A DNA stretch of 64,000 nt from Sinotaia quadrata (GCA_028829895.1 CM054177.1:46085164-46149163), one strand, 5' to 3'; shown: positions 23,656-34,275, counted from the stretch's first letter. Numbers and translations: made by a program. The notes: generated by a model not told the origin, from the sequence alone.

Positions 23656-24231
23656 CAAGTGCTCTAGGGACCTGCGTCACACTATGACCTTTGCAAATAT
23701 TCTACATAAAAGCGAATTGGACATCTTATTATCTGTATTGACCATAGAACCGTTTCACCAGAACTAATTTGGTCTTTCTTAATGTAAATAAGTATATCAC
23801 TATATGTGTATTAAAAAAACTAAACAAACAACCCACCCACTAGGAACTTAAAAAGTCATAAAAAGTGTAGACGCGTGCTCGGATTACATTTTAGCCCTTG
23901 TAAACTGAAGTCTGGGCAGCGTCTTATTTGACTTTATACATATATTTTCTTCTCTCCATCTTCTTTCACACTTTGTTGTTCATTTACTGTCTTCATTTCA
24001 CGAAGACACTGGTTTTCCCTCTGCCTCCCCTCCCTCACCCCTCTAATCGGTCATTTTAATTTGCTTAAGATTTTTTCCACCTGAAGCAACGTATTATGTT
24101 TTTTTACTGTGAGCTCGTCTTGAATTTTCTCTTTCTGTTCTGCTGCGGTTTCTGTGTTGTTAAAAAATTAATTAGTGTCTATAGATTTTAATACTTTATC
24201 CTTCTTTCTAGTTTTACTTTTTTGTGTGCAG

Positions 24232-25394
24232 GATTTTTTCTTGTGGTTTTCGTCGAGCAAATTATCCAGTGTCTGTATTTGAAAGCTGAACATTCTGACC
24301 AAATGCGAGCTTCGTCCTCCACGGCTGACATTGCAACCGGCAATCGCGACGTGGAAACTGGTGTCGTCTTCAGCTCCAACGGCGGCGGTGCTGGTGCCAG
24401 TGCCAGTGCCAGCGGAGGAGGCGGGCGGTACCGTTTTTGTCCAGACAGAGCCGTCATACCATCCACCTTGGAGGAAATGGAAGAAGAATCACCTGACAGT
24501 TGCGGAGGAGACACCAGAGATTACGGAGGTCCTGGCGCAGCCTACGATTTTGGTGGTGGTGGTGGTGGAGGGAGTGAGAACACTGCGGTTGTCAGTACTC
24601 TTCATAGCGCTGGTGGTGGCAATGGTGGCAAAGACGGTGGAGGATGTGCAATGACGTACACCGGAAACGGAATAGGCGGCGGCTGTAGCCTTGCTGCTCA
24701 AGACATGGACTCGGACAGCTTCGGTTCGGACACGCTCATGAAAGAGGAACAGCACGCCTTCATGGACACGCGACTTGACCTTGACCTTGGCATTCACCAC
24801 GACTTTGACCTTGACCTCGAACAAGTGCCCGTGACGTTGCGGTGCAGCCGCCACTCCATGACGCTGCGACACAGTTTGCCCGACCTTGGGGTCACGCGTG
24901 TGGTCAAGCAGCTCAGCCAGGGCGATCTGACGCGACGCGCTCACTTCCGGTCTATTATTTACATCATGGCACTCAGCCTGCACGGCATTTTCGAGGGGCT
25001 TGCTCTGGGCTTGCAAAGCCATGAGTCCAGTGTGTGGTCGCTGTGTTTTGCCCTGTGCCTCCACCGCTGTGTTCTGGCGTTCCAGTTAGGCATGGACCTG
25101 TGTGGGGCGCGAGAATCACAAGGGACCGCTTTCCTGTGTATAGGTACGTTCACGCTTATCTCCGCGCTCGGCATTGTGGCGGGGATTCTCTTCTCCTCGG
25201 GCGCCATGCTGTACGCTGACGTCACGGTTCCTGAGGCCATATTGCAGTCTCTGTCTACCGGGACGATTCTGTACATCGTATTCTTTGACATTCTGTTTAA
25301 AGACTTGAAGGGGAAAGGAGATTTGAAGCGTATTTCATGCTGTTTTGTTGGCTTTGCACTAATGGCAATTATACTGGCTATTACGAGGCGGTAG
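24232..25394 (+). CDS. SLC39A1-like: ZIP-family zinc transporter, coding exon 2
   Basis: Completes the ZIP transporter: residues 102-488, stop TAG at 25392. Helix 3 continues GFFLVVFVEQIIQCLYL. A loop of about 220 residues (about 119-340) follows, rich in Gly, Ser and Ala, with a run of seven Gly and an Asp-rich patch (LDLDLGIHHDFDLDLE). Helix 4 holds SLHGIFEGLALGLQ: the metal-site H at about 352 and the FEG signature. Helix 5 has LHRCVLAFQLG, with the second-site His at about 379 and Arg where ZIP1/3 often have Lys. Helices 6-8 follow, including STGTILYIVFFDIL. Mammalian ZIP1/ZIP3 are about 310-325 residues; the excess is almost all in the loop, where the usual His-rich HxH cluster is not obvious. 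Conservation of helices 4-5 supports a functional transporter. Metal preference and localisation cannot be read here. Confidence 0.95.
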
Positions 25395-25435
25395 TTTTCA
25401 ACCGATATGCTTAGGCACACACTTTTTCTGGAAAG

Positions 25436-25606
25436 TGTTTCATTTTTCATTTGACTAATCGGGTCTGATTGCATTTTTTTTATTTGTGTAATCGGGTCGA
25501 TTGCATTTTTCATTTGACTAATCGGGTCTGATTGCATTTTTTTTCATTTGAGTAATCGGGTGGATTGCATTTTTCAATTCACTAATCCGGTCGGATTGCA
25601 TTTTTT
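25436..25606. repeat. Tandem repeat in the ZIP 3' UTR, about 31-37-bp unit
   Basis: About five copies of GATTGCATTTTTCATTTGA followed by CTAATCGGGT or GTAATCGGGT, with a variable T run. Confidence 0.9.
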
Positions 25607-25626
25607 TATATATCAGGAAAAGGGTG

Positions 25627-25632
25627 AATAAA
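25627..25632 (+). promoter_or_regulatory. Polyadenylation signal AATAAA
   Basis: Canonical hexamer 233 bp after the ZIP stop codon, followed by T-rich sequence about 60-90 bp on. Confidence 0.7.
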
Positions 25633-26890
25633 AACACGTTAATTTGAACGTCAAGAGCCTGTTAGGCATGATAATATATTTGTGACTGTATTTTAGATTA
25701 TTTTATTTTTTTTTAAAAAGGCATTAGAATGCTGATACTATTTAAATGAAGAACGGTTTACTGGTGTGAGCTCGCCATTTCGAGCAACAACTCTTCGCCA
25801 TTCAAAGGATGTCCAAGTTGCAGGCCCAAGACATTATTTCTAGAATTTACAAACCATGACATGGAAGAAAACGTCAGTAGATTTTTCGTGAGCAATCTTA
25901 ACCCTTATTGTGCTGAAAAAGGTCGTATCTAACACTAATGCCGTTCAGTATGCAAAGGGTTAGGCAATGATCAGGCAGGTTTAATGTCTAGTTTTCTTCT
26001 GACAGTAATCATAGTCCCACCACTGTATGCCTCGTGTGCCTTTAACAGGATGCATGCTATGTAAAATCATAACAGTTTGTTCATCAAAATCGATGAATCC
26101 GCAACAAAATAAATGTTGTGGCAAAAGACATAAATATGGTAAAAATATATTTGGGGGGGGGGGGAGTAAGGCGGATGGATAAATATTTGCTGTTGCCCTT
26201 GATATTATAAAATGTAAGGATTGTGTTGTTATTGTATTTCCATGAAAAATTGCCGCATTTTTTTGTGATAAACACATAGATTCACTTGACCTCTAAAAAA
26301 AATTTACAACCGCCGTAAGTTGTATCCTAAACTCTAAAGGACAGTTCTTAGCCGAGTACATCATTTCAGTTTGTGGTTCCATCAGTCATCTCGCTCATGT
26401 GTTCGCCCGCGATACAGAAAAGATTCCTCGCGAGGATTACTTCGCGCCATTCTCTATTGAAAGCCATGTCTTTTGCACCAAAGCTCTTCAAGAACTTAAT
26501 TTTGAGGAAGCGTATCGAATATATGTCATGAACAGTCAGGGAAACCGAGTTTAACTGAAGATAAAAAGCTCTGAGTATTTTTTATTTTATTTATATTTAA
26601 TAAAATATTTTCGCTGTAACTGAGGAACCGTGTTGAAGACGTGTTCCTCGCTTAATTAATAACTGATATATGTGTGGTGGGTTGGTGGGTGTAAATTAAA
26701 GTTACTTTTAAACAAAATTATTTCCTCACTTAATCAGTCATGCAAGATTGCGCGAAAATGGATTTGAATGACAGAGTTTGAAGTTCTCAACGCAGCCTGT
26801 AAATATTTTAAGAGTTCGTTTTGAAAATATGATTTAAAAAAATCTGATAAAAAGCAAAACACATTTCCTTGCTCATTTTTTTTCTATTGA
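25633..26890. other. Intergenic DNA downstream of ZIP
   Basis: No gene recognised. A run of about 12 G lies near 26153-26164. Confidence 0.4.
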
Positions 26891-26892
26891 AG

Positions 26893-27130
26893 TAGTTTGT
26901 CTCGTGATAAGTATTAATTCTGGGTCTTTCTAATGAAGTAATTTGTTGACGAGATAAGCTATTAATTCTGTATCTAACTTTGATGACGAGATAAGCTATT
27001 AATTGTGTATCCAACTTTGATGACGAGATAAGCTATTAATTGTGTATCCAACTTTGATGACGAGATAAACTATTAATTCCGGATCTAACTTTGATGACGA
27101 GATAAGCTATTAATTCCGGATCTAAGTTTG
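26893..27130. repeat. Minisatellite, about 37-bp unit, 5-6 copies
   Basis: Core TTTGATGACGAGATAAGCTA followed by TTAATTGTGTATCCAAC or TTAATTCCGGATCTAAC. The left copies are diverged. Confidence 0.88.
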
Positions 27131-27424
27131 AAAAACGAGGATCAAAGCATAAGCCAGTTTTTAATAGGTTTCTCCCATAAATCAATGATTCTCTTTAAAT
27201 CGTGGATTTTTTAAAATTTACACGTACTTGGTTCTCAATGATTTTTTTTTACTCTCCGAAAATACTGGAATTCTAACGAATTTGTGAAATTAAATAGACC
27301 CCCATGTTCTAAACACAAATCAATGGATCATTTTGCGCAGCCACACATTTTTCGTATATAACAATTTGAAAATAATGAATAATGTTTCTAAAATTAAGAA
27401 TGATTTTTACGATAGCTTATTAAA

Positions 27425-27715
27425 TGACATGTATGTCTGATTTAAAATATTTTTGGCCTAATAAACATTTACTAAGTGATGTATGTAACAAGATTTGGGG
27501 CTTTCTGGTTAATAAACATACACTAAGTGACACGTGTAAACAGATGTGGAGCATTTTAATAAATAATCATTTAATAACTGATGCATGTAACCAGATACGG
27601 GGCTTTCTAATAAACATTTACTAACTGATGTATGTAACTAAGATTTGGGAGCTTTCTACTTAATAAACATTTACTAACTGATGCTTGTAACCAGATTTGG
27701 GGTTTTCTAATATAT
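27425..27715. repeat. Tandem repeat, about 60-bp unit, about 4.5 copies
   Basis: Copies share AATAAACATTTACTAACTGA, TGTAACCAGATTTGGGG and CTTTCTA segments. Divergence is moderate. Confidence 0.85.
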
Positions 27716-28324
27716 AAAGCTCATCACATGTACCGTGTGTCTTTTCACCATATGCTAGACGTAGGAGGTTAGGGTTCGCCCGCTCCTCCCCCATACCCCG
27801 AGCCTCCGGGGCGCATTTTCCAACCAAATATTGAACATGGGCTATTAATATAATTCACGACCGCAGGGAGAGAACTAGAAAGCTGAGAACGCAAGAAGGC
27901 GTGGTATACCTTTGGGACAGACTTAGGAGGATCTAGATCCGATCGCAGAGACGCCCCCTTCACTCATATATATATAAGATGGGCTACTAGTATGATTTAC
28001 GACTATAGGGAGAGAGCCAGGAAAATGAAATTTTGTATGGTGGGTGGTTTATCAACTGGACGGACCTGTGGGAATCAGGATCCTCCATCGGCCTTTGGAG
28101 CATGCTAAAAATGAAATTAATTCTGTTATTTATTTATTATTTGTGTTGCTATTTTATAGTAAAACAAAGTTATGCCACAGACTGATTGTCATTATTACGT
28201 ATGAAGCCGAGAGTAAACTACATATAGATTTAATTTTTGCTCCTTATTCGTTATTAGACACTAAGAGGCGTAGAAATAAACTTACAATATCTGGCAAAGC
28301 CAGTTATATCGGTCTCATAGGTGT
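27716..28324. other. Diverged duplication, otherwise unassigned
   Basis: Two related segments (about 27838-27905 and about 27978-28045) share ATGGGCTAYTARTAT, GACTATAGGGAGAGA-type sequence and downstream GG-rich text. No gene recognised. Confidence 0.45.
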
Positions 28325-28531
28325 AGCATATTGAGCTTGTAGTCTTGTTATGCTGAGACTGAACGTGTCAAATTATTAGGCCGGACTTGTAATCTTGTTA
28401 TGCTGGGACTGAACGTGTCAAATTACCGTGTTAGGCCGGACTTGTAATCTTGTTATGCTGGGACTTAAAATGTCAACCTACCGAGTTGTTAGGCAGGACT
28501 TGTAGTCTTGTTATGCTGAGACTTAACATAT
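28325..28531. repeat. Minisatellite, about 54-56-bp unit, left part
   Basis: Copies share GGACTTGTAATCTTGTTATG, CTGGGACTGAACGTGTCAAA and TTAGGCCGG. The array is interrupted by repeat-family copy D and resumes at 29839. Confidence 0.9.
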
Positions 28532-29838
28532 TGTGACACAACGCCACCCTAGTTAATGGTTATTATTATTGTGATTATTATTGATCATCCATAATTAATT
28601 ACAAGTGGTGAGAGTCTTAATTTATATTAATAATTCTCCAGAAGACACCACTCGTCTCTCTCTTGGCAGATATGTGGGTGTTGTAAATGTTTTCTCTCTT
28701 CCACAATATTAGAGACAAACATTTACTGTTACACAATATTTCCAAAGGTGGAAAACTTCTTACCAAAAGAGATGATAAATCCGTCTTTAATCTATATTTA
28801 GTGAGTCCCCACCCACCCACTATCTCTCCAACATATGGTAATCAATATGTGTAAAAATATCAATAAATCGAACAATAAAATTATTAAATCAACAATCAAA
28901 TATACATATAGCAAATACAATGAATAGATTATTTGACATTATTTCCATGAAACCATGTATGAATAATTTCAATGCCTATACAGTCTTCAATCCTTACATA
29001 TAATTCAGCAGATTTGCATCAGTTTAAATCACAGGGTAATAAGAGAGCAGATATAGAGTTATAGAGATTATAGCGATAATAGTTTGTACATAACCTTGTC
29101 AAGGTGACGCTAAAAAGTGTAAAGTCTTTTGCACACTTTTGTAACAAAATCGCAAGCTTATTGTTCACAATAGAATTGTCAGTTTCATGTGTTCATCGCA
29201 CACTTTAGAATGTTCTGTCAGCTGCCGTTCTCGAGACTAATCTGAGTGCTCCTTTGCCCTATTATTTCACTCAAGCAGAACAACAATGTAACAATTTCCA
29301 GTAACTTCCTTTTACCAGAAATTCCACGATGTAGTCGAGTATACTTGCCACCATACGTCAACAGAATACAGTGTATCCTTACACTTACACTCATGTATCC
29401 TTACACTTACACTCTTGGGGGCGAGACCTCTCGAATCTACCACATTCGTAGTGATTTATAAATCAGTAAACTGGAAGATTCTGGTAAAAACAAAACACTG
29501 CTTCTTCCCATTAAGCTAACAGCCACCTTTCATGACAAGACTCCTGCCGCTCCAAATTCAAATTGATTAGAGAATACAGTTATTTTCAGCCCATTGGCTT
29601 GTCTCATTTTTGTAAATCTTAACCATTAGATAATAAAAACTACTCATCCATCCAAAACCACTTTAGATTACATCAGCAAGCCTAGCACATTCTCTACGTA
29701 GTTGTTTACTCCAACACTTTGCAATTATAAAAAAAAATATCATCATAAGCAGTGCCCAATGTCGGGTCGCTTTGACATTTAACAATTTATATGACAATTA
29801 AGTTTAGAAATAGGCATAGGCAAATTTACTTCGCCACA
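28532..29838 (-). mobile_element. Dispersed repeat family, copy D (antisense)
   Basis: Reverse-complement relative to copies A-C and E. On the minus strand it starts TGTGGCGAAGTAAATTTGCC, carries GACATTGGGCACTGCTTATG and CCAATGGGCTG, and ends GTTGTGTCACA. It interrupts one unit of the surrounding minisatellite. Left flank ACTTAACAT and right flank ACATGCCAACTTACC together rebuild a normal unit with ACAT duplicated, so the insertion boundary is accurate to a few bases. Non-coding. Confidence 0.78.
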
Positions 29839-29960
29839 CATGCCAACTTACCAATATTTTTAGGTCGGATTTGTAGTCTTGTTATGCCGAGCTTATAGTG
29901 TATGTATGCTGCATTTTATAGACTGTAGTCTTGTTATACCGCATTTATTGACTTAGCAAT
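29839..29960. repeat. Minisatellite, about 54-56-bp unit, right part
   Basis: Continues the array at 28325-28531 beyond copy D with GTCGGATTTGTAGTCTTGTT, then decays. Confidence 0.8.
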
Positions 29961-30131
29961 TCGAGCTTATTGTCTTATGATGTTGGGTTTAAAGACTAGG
30001 TACTCCAGATCCATAACTTAAAATGCCGGTCTTTCTGACTTAACTAACTTAGTTTATGAATTTCGCAATCTGGGTTAGTAGACATGGTAAGCTCAGCTCA
30101 TTGACTTAAAATGCCGGGCATATACAATTTG

Positions 30132-30164
30132 GTATATATATATATATATATATACACACACTTG
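30132..30164. repeat. (TA)n(CA)n microsatellite
   Basis: TA repeats switching to CACAC. Confidence 0.9.
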
Positions 30165-30350
30165 TGTATGTCAGGCCATCTACACATTGTATGCCGGATC
30201 AATATATACTATTGTATGCTAGGCCTCCTATATATACTTCTGTATGCCGGGCATATATACTTTTATATTCCAGGCCCACATATTCTTTTGTATGCCAGAT
30301 CTACATATACTTTTATATGCCAAGCCCATACAATAAATGCCAAGCCCTTA
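30165..30350. repeat. Degenerate tandem repeat, about 30-33-bp unit
   Basis: Iterations of TATATACTTYTRTATGCCRGGC-like sequence with variable CCCACATA or ATCTACATA joints. Confidence 0.8.
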
Positions 30351-30357
30351 CTATTTG

Positions 30358-30525
30358 AATATCTAAATGTTCTATGTATATTGCGTCTCTAAATGTTCTA
30401 TGTATATTGCGTCTCTAAATGTTCTATGTATATTGCGTCTCTAAATGTTCTATGTATATTGCGTCTCTAAATGTTCTATGTATATTGCGTCTCTAAATGT
30501 TCTATGTATATTGCGCCTCATATTC
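30358..30525. repeat. Minisatellite, 26-bp unit, about 6.3 copies
   Basis: Almost perfect copies of AAATGTTCTATGTATATTGC followed by GTCTCT. The near-identity suggests a recent expansion. Confidence 0.97.
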
Positions 30526-31007
30526 CATGACAATAATCTTCTAGCATTTTTAGCTCCATTATCTCTCGAATTAAAGAAAAAAAAACTTATTTGACTTGAT
30601 TTGTGCTTATTGTTCAGAATTGCATTTTGGATCAATGGACTTTAAAAATTGTCTCAAGAGATGGCGTTATTTCTGCAGTCTTAAAAAAATGAGTCACAAG
30701 AGAAAAATAATTTCAGGATTGCTTAATGGAGGTACTTTTAAAATTACCGTATAAAAGAGAAAACAGAATTACGAGATTGCTCGATGGATCTATATTTCTT
30801 AAATTTAGTCGAAAGAGAATATGTAATTACAAGATTACTTGACGGGTGTATATTGTTTATAATTAATCGCAAAGAATGTAGTTCTAATATTGTGGATTTA
30901 TATAGGCTACTTTTGGAATTAGATTCAAAAGAGAATATACATGTATAGGCCCTACTTACTTTTGATTTCATGCTCGTTTGAATTAGACGCATTTCATGAT
31001 TTAATTT
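30526..31007. other. Intergenic DNA, nothing recognised
   Basis: AT-rich, no supported gene. Confidence 0.4.
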
Positions 31008-31210
31008 CAATACTGCCAGTATATTAGTCGCATTACGTGTCTTAATTAAAATACTGCCAGTATATTAGTCGCATTACGTGTCTTAATTAAAATACTGCCA
31101 GTATATTAGTCGCATTACGTGTCTTAATTAAAATACTGCCAGTATATTAGTCGCATTACATGCCTTCATTCCATACTGCCAGTATATTAGTCGCATTTTG
31201 TGTCTTAATT
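31008..31210. repeat. Minisatellite, 41-bp unit, about 4.8 copies
   Basis: Unit ACTGCCAGTATATTAGTCGC followed by ATTACGTGTCTTAATTAAAAT. The last copies drift. Confidence 0.95.
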
Positions 31211-31259
31211 GCAATAATTCTAATGCATTTAATGCATGTCTGAACTGACGTAATACATT

Positions 31260-31495
31260 TACATTAGTTTCATGTCTGAACTGCAGAAATACTAGTACAT
31301 TAGACTTATATATGAACTACAGCAATATTAGTACATTAGACTTATATATGAACTACAGCAATATTAGTACATTAGACTTATAGATGAACTACATTCATAT
31401 TAGTACATTAGACTTATATCTGAACTACAGCAATATTAGTACATTAGACTTATATATGAACTACATTAATATTAGTACATTAGACTTATATATAT
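31260..31495. repeat. Minisatellite, about 36-bp unit, about 6 copies
   Basis: Unit with ATTAGTACATTAGACTTATA followed by TATGAACTACAGCAAT. It ends at the hairpin at 31496. Confidence 0.93.
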
Positions 31496-31596
31496 AAGCA
31501 TGGATATGACAGTATACGTAATGGTATTACTGCAATTCACATGAAATAAATGTGAATTGCAGTAATACCTTTACGCATACTGTCATATCCATGCTT
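31496..31596. repeat. Near-perfect inverted repeat (47-bp arms, 7-nt loop)
   Basis: Left arm 31496-31542 (starts AAGCATGGATATGACAGTAT) pairs with right arm 31550-31596 (ends ATACTGTCATATCCATGCTT) at 45 of 47 positions; the loop is GAAATAA. One mismatch could be a G-U pair in RNA. Either strand would fold into a long hairpin. It lies exactly between two different minisatellites. Function unknown: it could be a hairpin RNA or miRNA-like precursor, a small inverted-repeat element, or a foldback from replication repair. Confidence 0.95.
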
Positions 31597-31805
31597 ACAT
31601 AGACTACAATGTTATGAAAGGAGATAAGGCTTACATAGACTTCAGTATCATATAAGCTGACTAGGCTTACATAGACTTCAGTATCATATAAGCTGACTAG
31701 GTTTACATACACTACAGTGTAATACATGGAGATAAGGCTTACATAGAATACAATTTCATATAACACTTACATAAACTACAATGTCATATAAGAAGACAAG
31801 CTTAC
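31585..31805. repeat. Tandem repeat, about 40-45-bp unit, about 5 copies
   Basis: Units share GGCTTACATAGACTTCAGTA and TCATATAAGCTGACTA, with variants ACTACAATGTTATGAAAGGAGATAA-like. It begins within the right arm of the hairpin (GCTTACATAGAC). Confidence 0.85.
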
Positions 31806-31957
31806 TAAGACTGCAAAATAAATGTATCAATCCAAAAATATTTACAAAATTACTGTTGGGTCAAATAATGTTTTAATAAAATAGCAAAATATTTCGGCGA
31901 TTTTAGAAATTATGCTGCAAAACTTTCAAGATAGCTGATGTATACGAATGTGATGCA

Positions 31958-31986
31958 CACACACACACACGCGCGCGCGCGCGCGC
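31958..31986. repeat. Compound (CA)n(CG)n microsatellite
   Basis: CA repeats switch directly into CG repeats, the same composition as at 2611-2659. Confidence 0.95.
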
Positions 31987-32199
31987 AGTTCCTTGAGCTA
32001 TCGCTGCACATTATTCTCAGTATTTCACAAGGACTAATCCCCATCAAGATGCTCACACGGTAATTAGAGATTTTTTTTTGTGTGCATGTTGTCATAATGT
32101 CTTAGTGCCGCCGTGTCTAAATCTCCTGGCTTTCATGATTAAATTGCTACACTGCCAATTTTTCAGGATGTTGTGATTGTCCTTATCGGGGACGGGACG

Positions 32200-32450
32200 G
32201 TCTTGTTCCCTTGGCTGTAATGATTGAGTTGATGAAGTGTTTTTGCTCTCCTGGCTGTAATGATTGAGTTGATGAAGTGTCTTGTTCTCCTGGCTGTAAT
32301 GATTGAGTTGATAATGTATCACATTCTCCTAGCTGTAAAGATTGAGTTGATAATATGTCATATTCTCCTAGCTGTAATGATTGAGTTGATAATGTATCAC
32401 ATTCTCCTTGCTGTAATGATTGAGTTGATAAATGGTCTTGGTCTGTCCAC
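32200..32450. repeat. Minisatellite, 39-bp unit, about 6 copies
   Basis: Core TGGCTGTAATGATTGAGTTG followed by ATGAAGTGTCTTGTTCTCC or ATAATGTATCACATTCTCC. Multiple-of-three period explains the open frames on both strands. Confidence 0.95.
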
Positions 32451-32627
32451 ATCCGATCAATGAATTTCTGGCCATATAATTTTAGGTCTGTCCCTACTGA
32501 TTTATTTCATCTAAACCTCAACTCTCAACGTTCGATGATTTCGCGAATGGTCGTACTTTTAAACTTTTTTTTTTTTTAAATATATTTTCACCATTTATCT
32601 CCCATAAAACCCCACCCCTCTCTTTCT

Positions 32628-33038
32628 GTTTCTCTTTCTTTCGTCAAGAATTAATTATTTGTACACAGTAATTATAGAATAACTCTTTCTTTGGTCAAGA
32701 ATTAATTATTTGTACACAGTAATTATAGAATAACTCTTTCTTTGGTCAAGAATTAATGATTTGTGCACTATAATTATAGAATAACTCTTTCTTTGGTCAA
32801 GAATTAATGATTTGTGCACAATAATTATAGAATAACTCTTTCTTTGGTCAAGAATTAATGATTTGTGCACAATAATTATAGAATAACTCTTTCTTTGGTC
32901 AAGAATTAATGATTTGTGCACAATAATTATAGAATAACTCTTTCTTTGGTCAAGAATTAATGATTTGTGCACAATAATTATAGAATAACTCTTTCTTTGG
33001 TCAAGAATTAATGATTTGTGCACAATAATTATAGAATA
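32628..33038. repeat. Minisatellite, 51-bp unit, about 8 copies
   Basis: Unit begins AAGAATTAATGATTTGTGCA and ends AATAACTCTTTCTTTGGTC. The two leftmost copies carry TTATTTGTACACAGT variants; the rest are near-identical. Confidence 0.97.
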
Positions 33039-33084
33039 GCGTTTGGTGAATAACTATTTCGTTACTCTGTAATCTTCGGATGTC

Positions 33085-33480
33085 TGTTTATGAATAGGCT
33101 AAGCTGTTGAACAGTAAGTTTTTGAGAAGAGGAATCAACTACTGAGTGTCTTTGTAATAGGTTAAGCTGTTGAACAGTAAGTTTTTGAGAAGAGGAATCA
33201 ACTACTGAGTGTCTTTGTAATAGGTTAAGCTGTTGAACAGTAAGTTTTTGAGAAGAGGAATCAATTCTTGAGTGTCTTTGTAATAGTTTAAGCTGTTGAA
33301 CAGTACGTTTTGAGAAGAGGAATCAACTACTGAGTGTCTTTGTAATAGGCTAAGCTGTTGAACAGTAAGTTTTTGAGAAGAGGAAATTATTGAGTGTCTT
33401 TGTAATAGGTTAAGCTGTTGAACAGTAAGTTTTTGAGAAGAGGAATCAACTACAGAGTGTCTTTGTAATAGGTTAAGGGA
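33085..33480. repeat. Minisatellite, about 60-63-bp unit, about 6.4 copies
   Basis: Core TAGGTTAAGCTGTTGAACAG, TAAGTTTTTGAGAAGAGGAA, TCAACTACTGAGTGTCTTTG, with small deletions in two copies. Confidence 0.96.
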
Positions 33481-34015
33481 CAGCGAATTACTGATTGTCT
33501 GCATAACGATGTAATGGGCAATTAAATTATTTCGTGCGTGATTGTTTAATAGCTGAAAGCAGCTAATTTATTGATCATCTCATGGTTATGCTTAGAGCAG
33601 CTTAATTACTGATGTCTGCATAATTATGCCGTTATGGGCAGCTAAATGATTGTGTAACTGTTTAATAAATGAAGGCAAATTATAATTATTTACTGATATC
33701 TACGTGGTAATAGTAAGAGCAGTTTAATTAATGATCTCTGCATATTGATGGGCAACTGACTTACTGAGTGACTGTACATGAATTAATTATTGGACACATG
33801 AATTACTTAGGCAATGAACAATGTTTTTGACATCCGAATTGCTGAATGACAGTACACTATGGTTTTGAACAACTGAATTATTGAGTAGGATTGATGCATT
33901 GCGTTGGGTTAATATTTTCTTGATGTATTTCGTGATATTAATGTTTTGGCTGGCGGCTTGATAAATTAAATTTACATTATAATAAATCATTGGGTAGTTA
34001 TTTTGTAGACAAATA
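33481..34015. other. AT-rich DNA with faint decayed repeats
   Basis: Recurring GCAGCTTAATTACTGAT-like phrases suggest an old, eroded continuation of tandem repetition, but no clean unit can be defined. Confidence 0.45.
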
Positions 34016-34019
34016 GAGT

Positions 34020-34275
34020 GACGTTACATTAATGCATTGTGCAACTATTTTAAGTGTAGTCAAGTGTTTTACACTAATGCATTGTGTAACTATTTACTAG
34101 ACAAGTGCCTTACACTAGTGCATTGTGTAACTATTTACTAGACAAGTCAAGTACCTTACACTAATGCATTGTGTAACTATTTACTAGATTTGTCGAAAGA
34201 CTTTCAATAATGTATTCTTTTCTATTTACTAGAGAAGTCAAGTGCCTTACACCAGTGCAGATGTAACTATTGGCT
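34020..34275. repeat. Degenerate tandem repeat, about 50-60-bp unit, about 4.5 copies
   Basis: Copies share TTACACTAATGCATTGTGTA followed by ACTATTTACTAGACAAGT. Confidence 0.85.

Larger units (their letters stand above)
13971..24231 (+). other. Phase-1 intron of the ZIP gene (about 10.26 kb)
   Basis: Bounded by CAG|GTAAAT and by a pyrimidine-rich acceptor ending GTGTGCAG at 24231. Joining the exons restores a GGA glycine codon and the continuous motif MAGFFLVVFVEQI of helix 3. The intron carries a Mutator-like MITE, repeat-family copies B and C, several minisatellites and CA/GT microsatellites. I saw no additional coding exon in it. 13971-15094, 16250-17174, 18742-20030 and 22602-24200 appear unique and featureless apart from small repeats. 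Confidence 0.9.
25395..25632 (+). other. Presumed 3' UTR of the ZIP gene
   Basis: Follows the stop codon and includes a tandem repeat and a canonical AATAAA. The cleavage site is not determined. Confidence 0.7.

Noticed and set aside
24489..25537. Minus-strand open frames of 191 and 192 codons over ZIP exon 2
   Set aside because: Antisense shadows of GC-rich coding sequence; the plus strand has the family motifs and splice sites.
27998..28014. Sequence resembling a phage T7 promoter (TACGACTATAGGGAGAG)
   Set aside because: It lacks bases needed in the middle of the consensus and lies in a diverged duplicated segment; coincidence.
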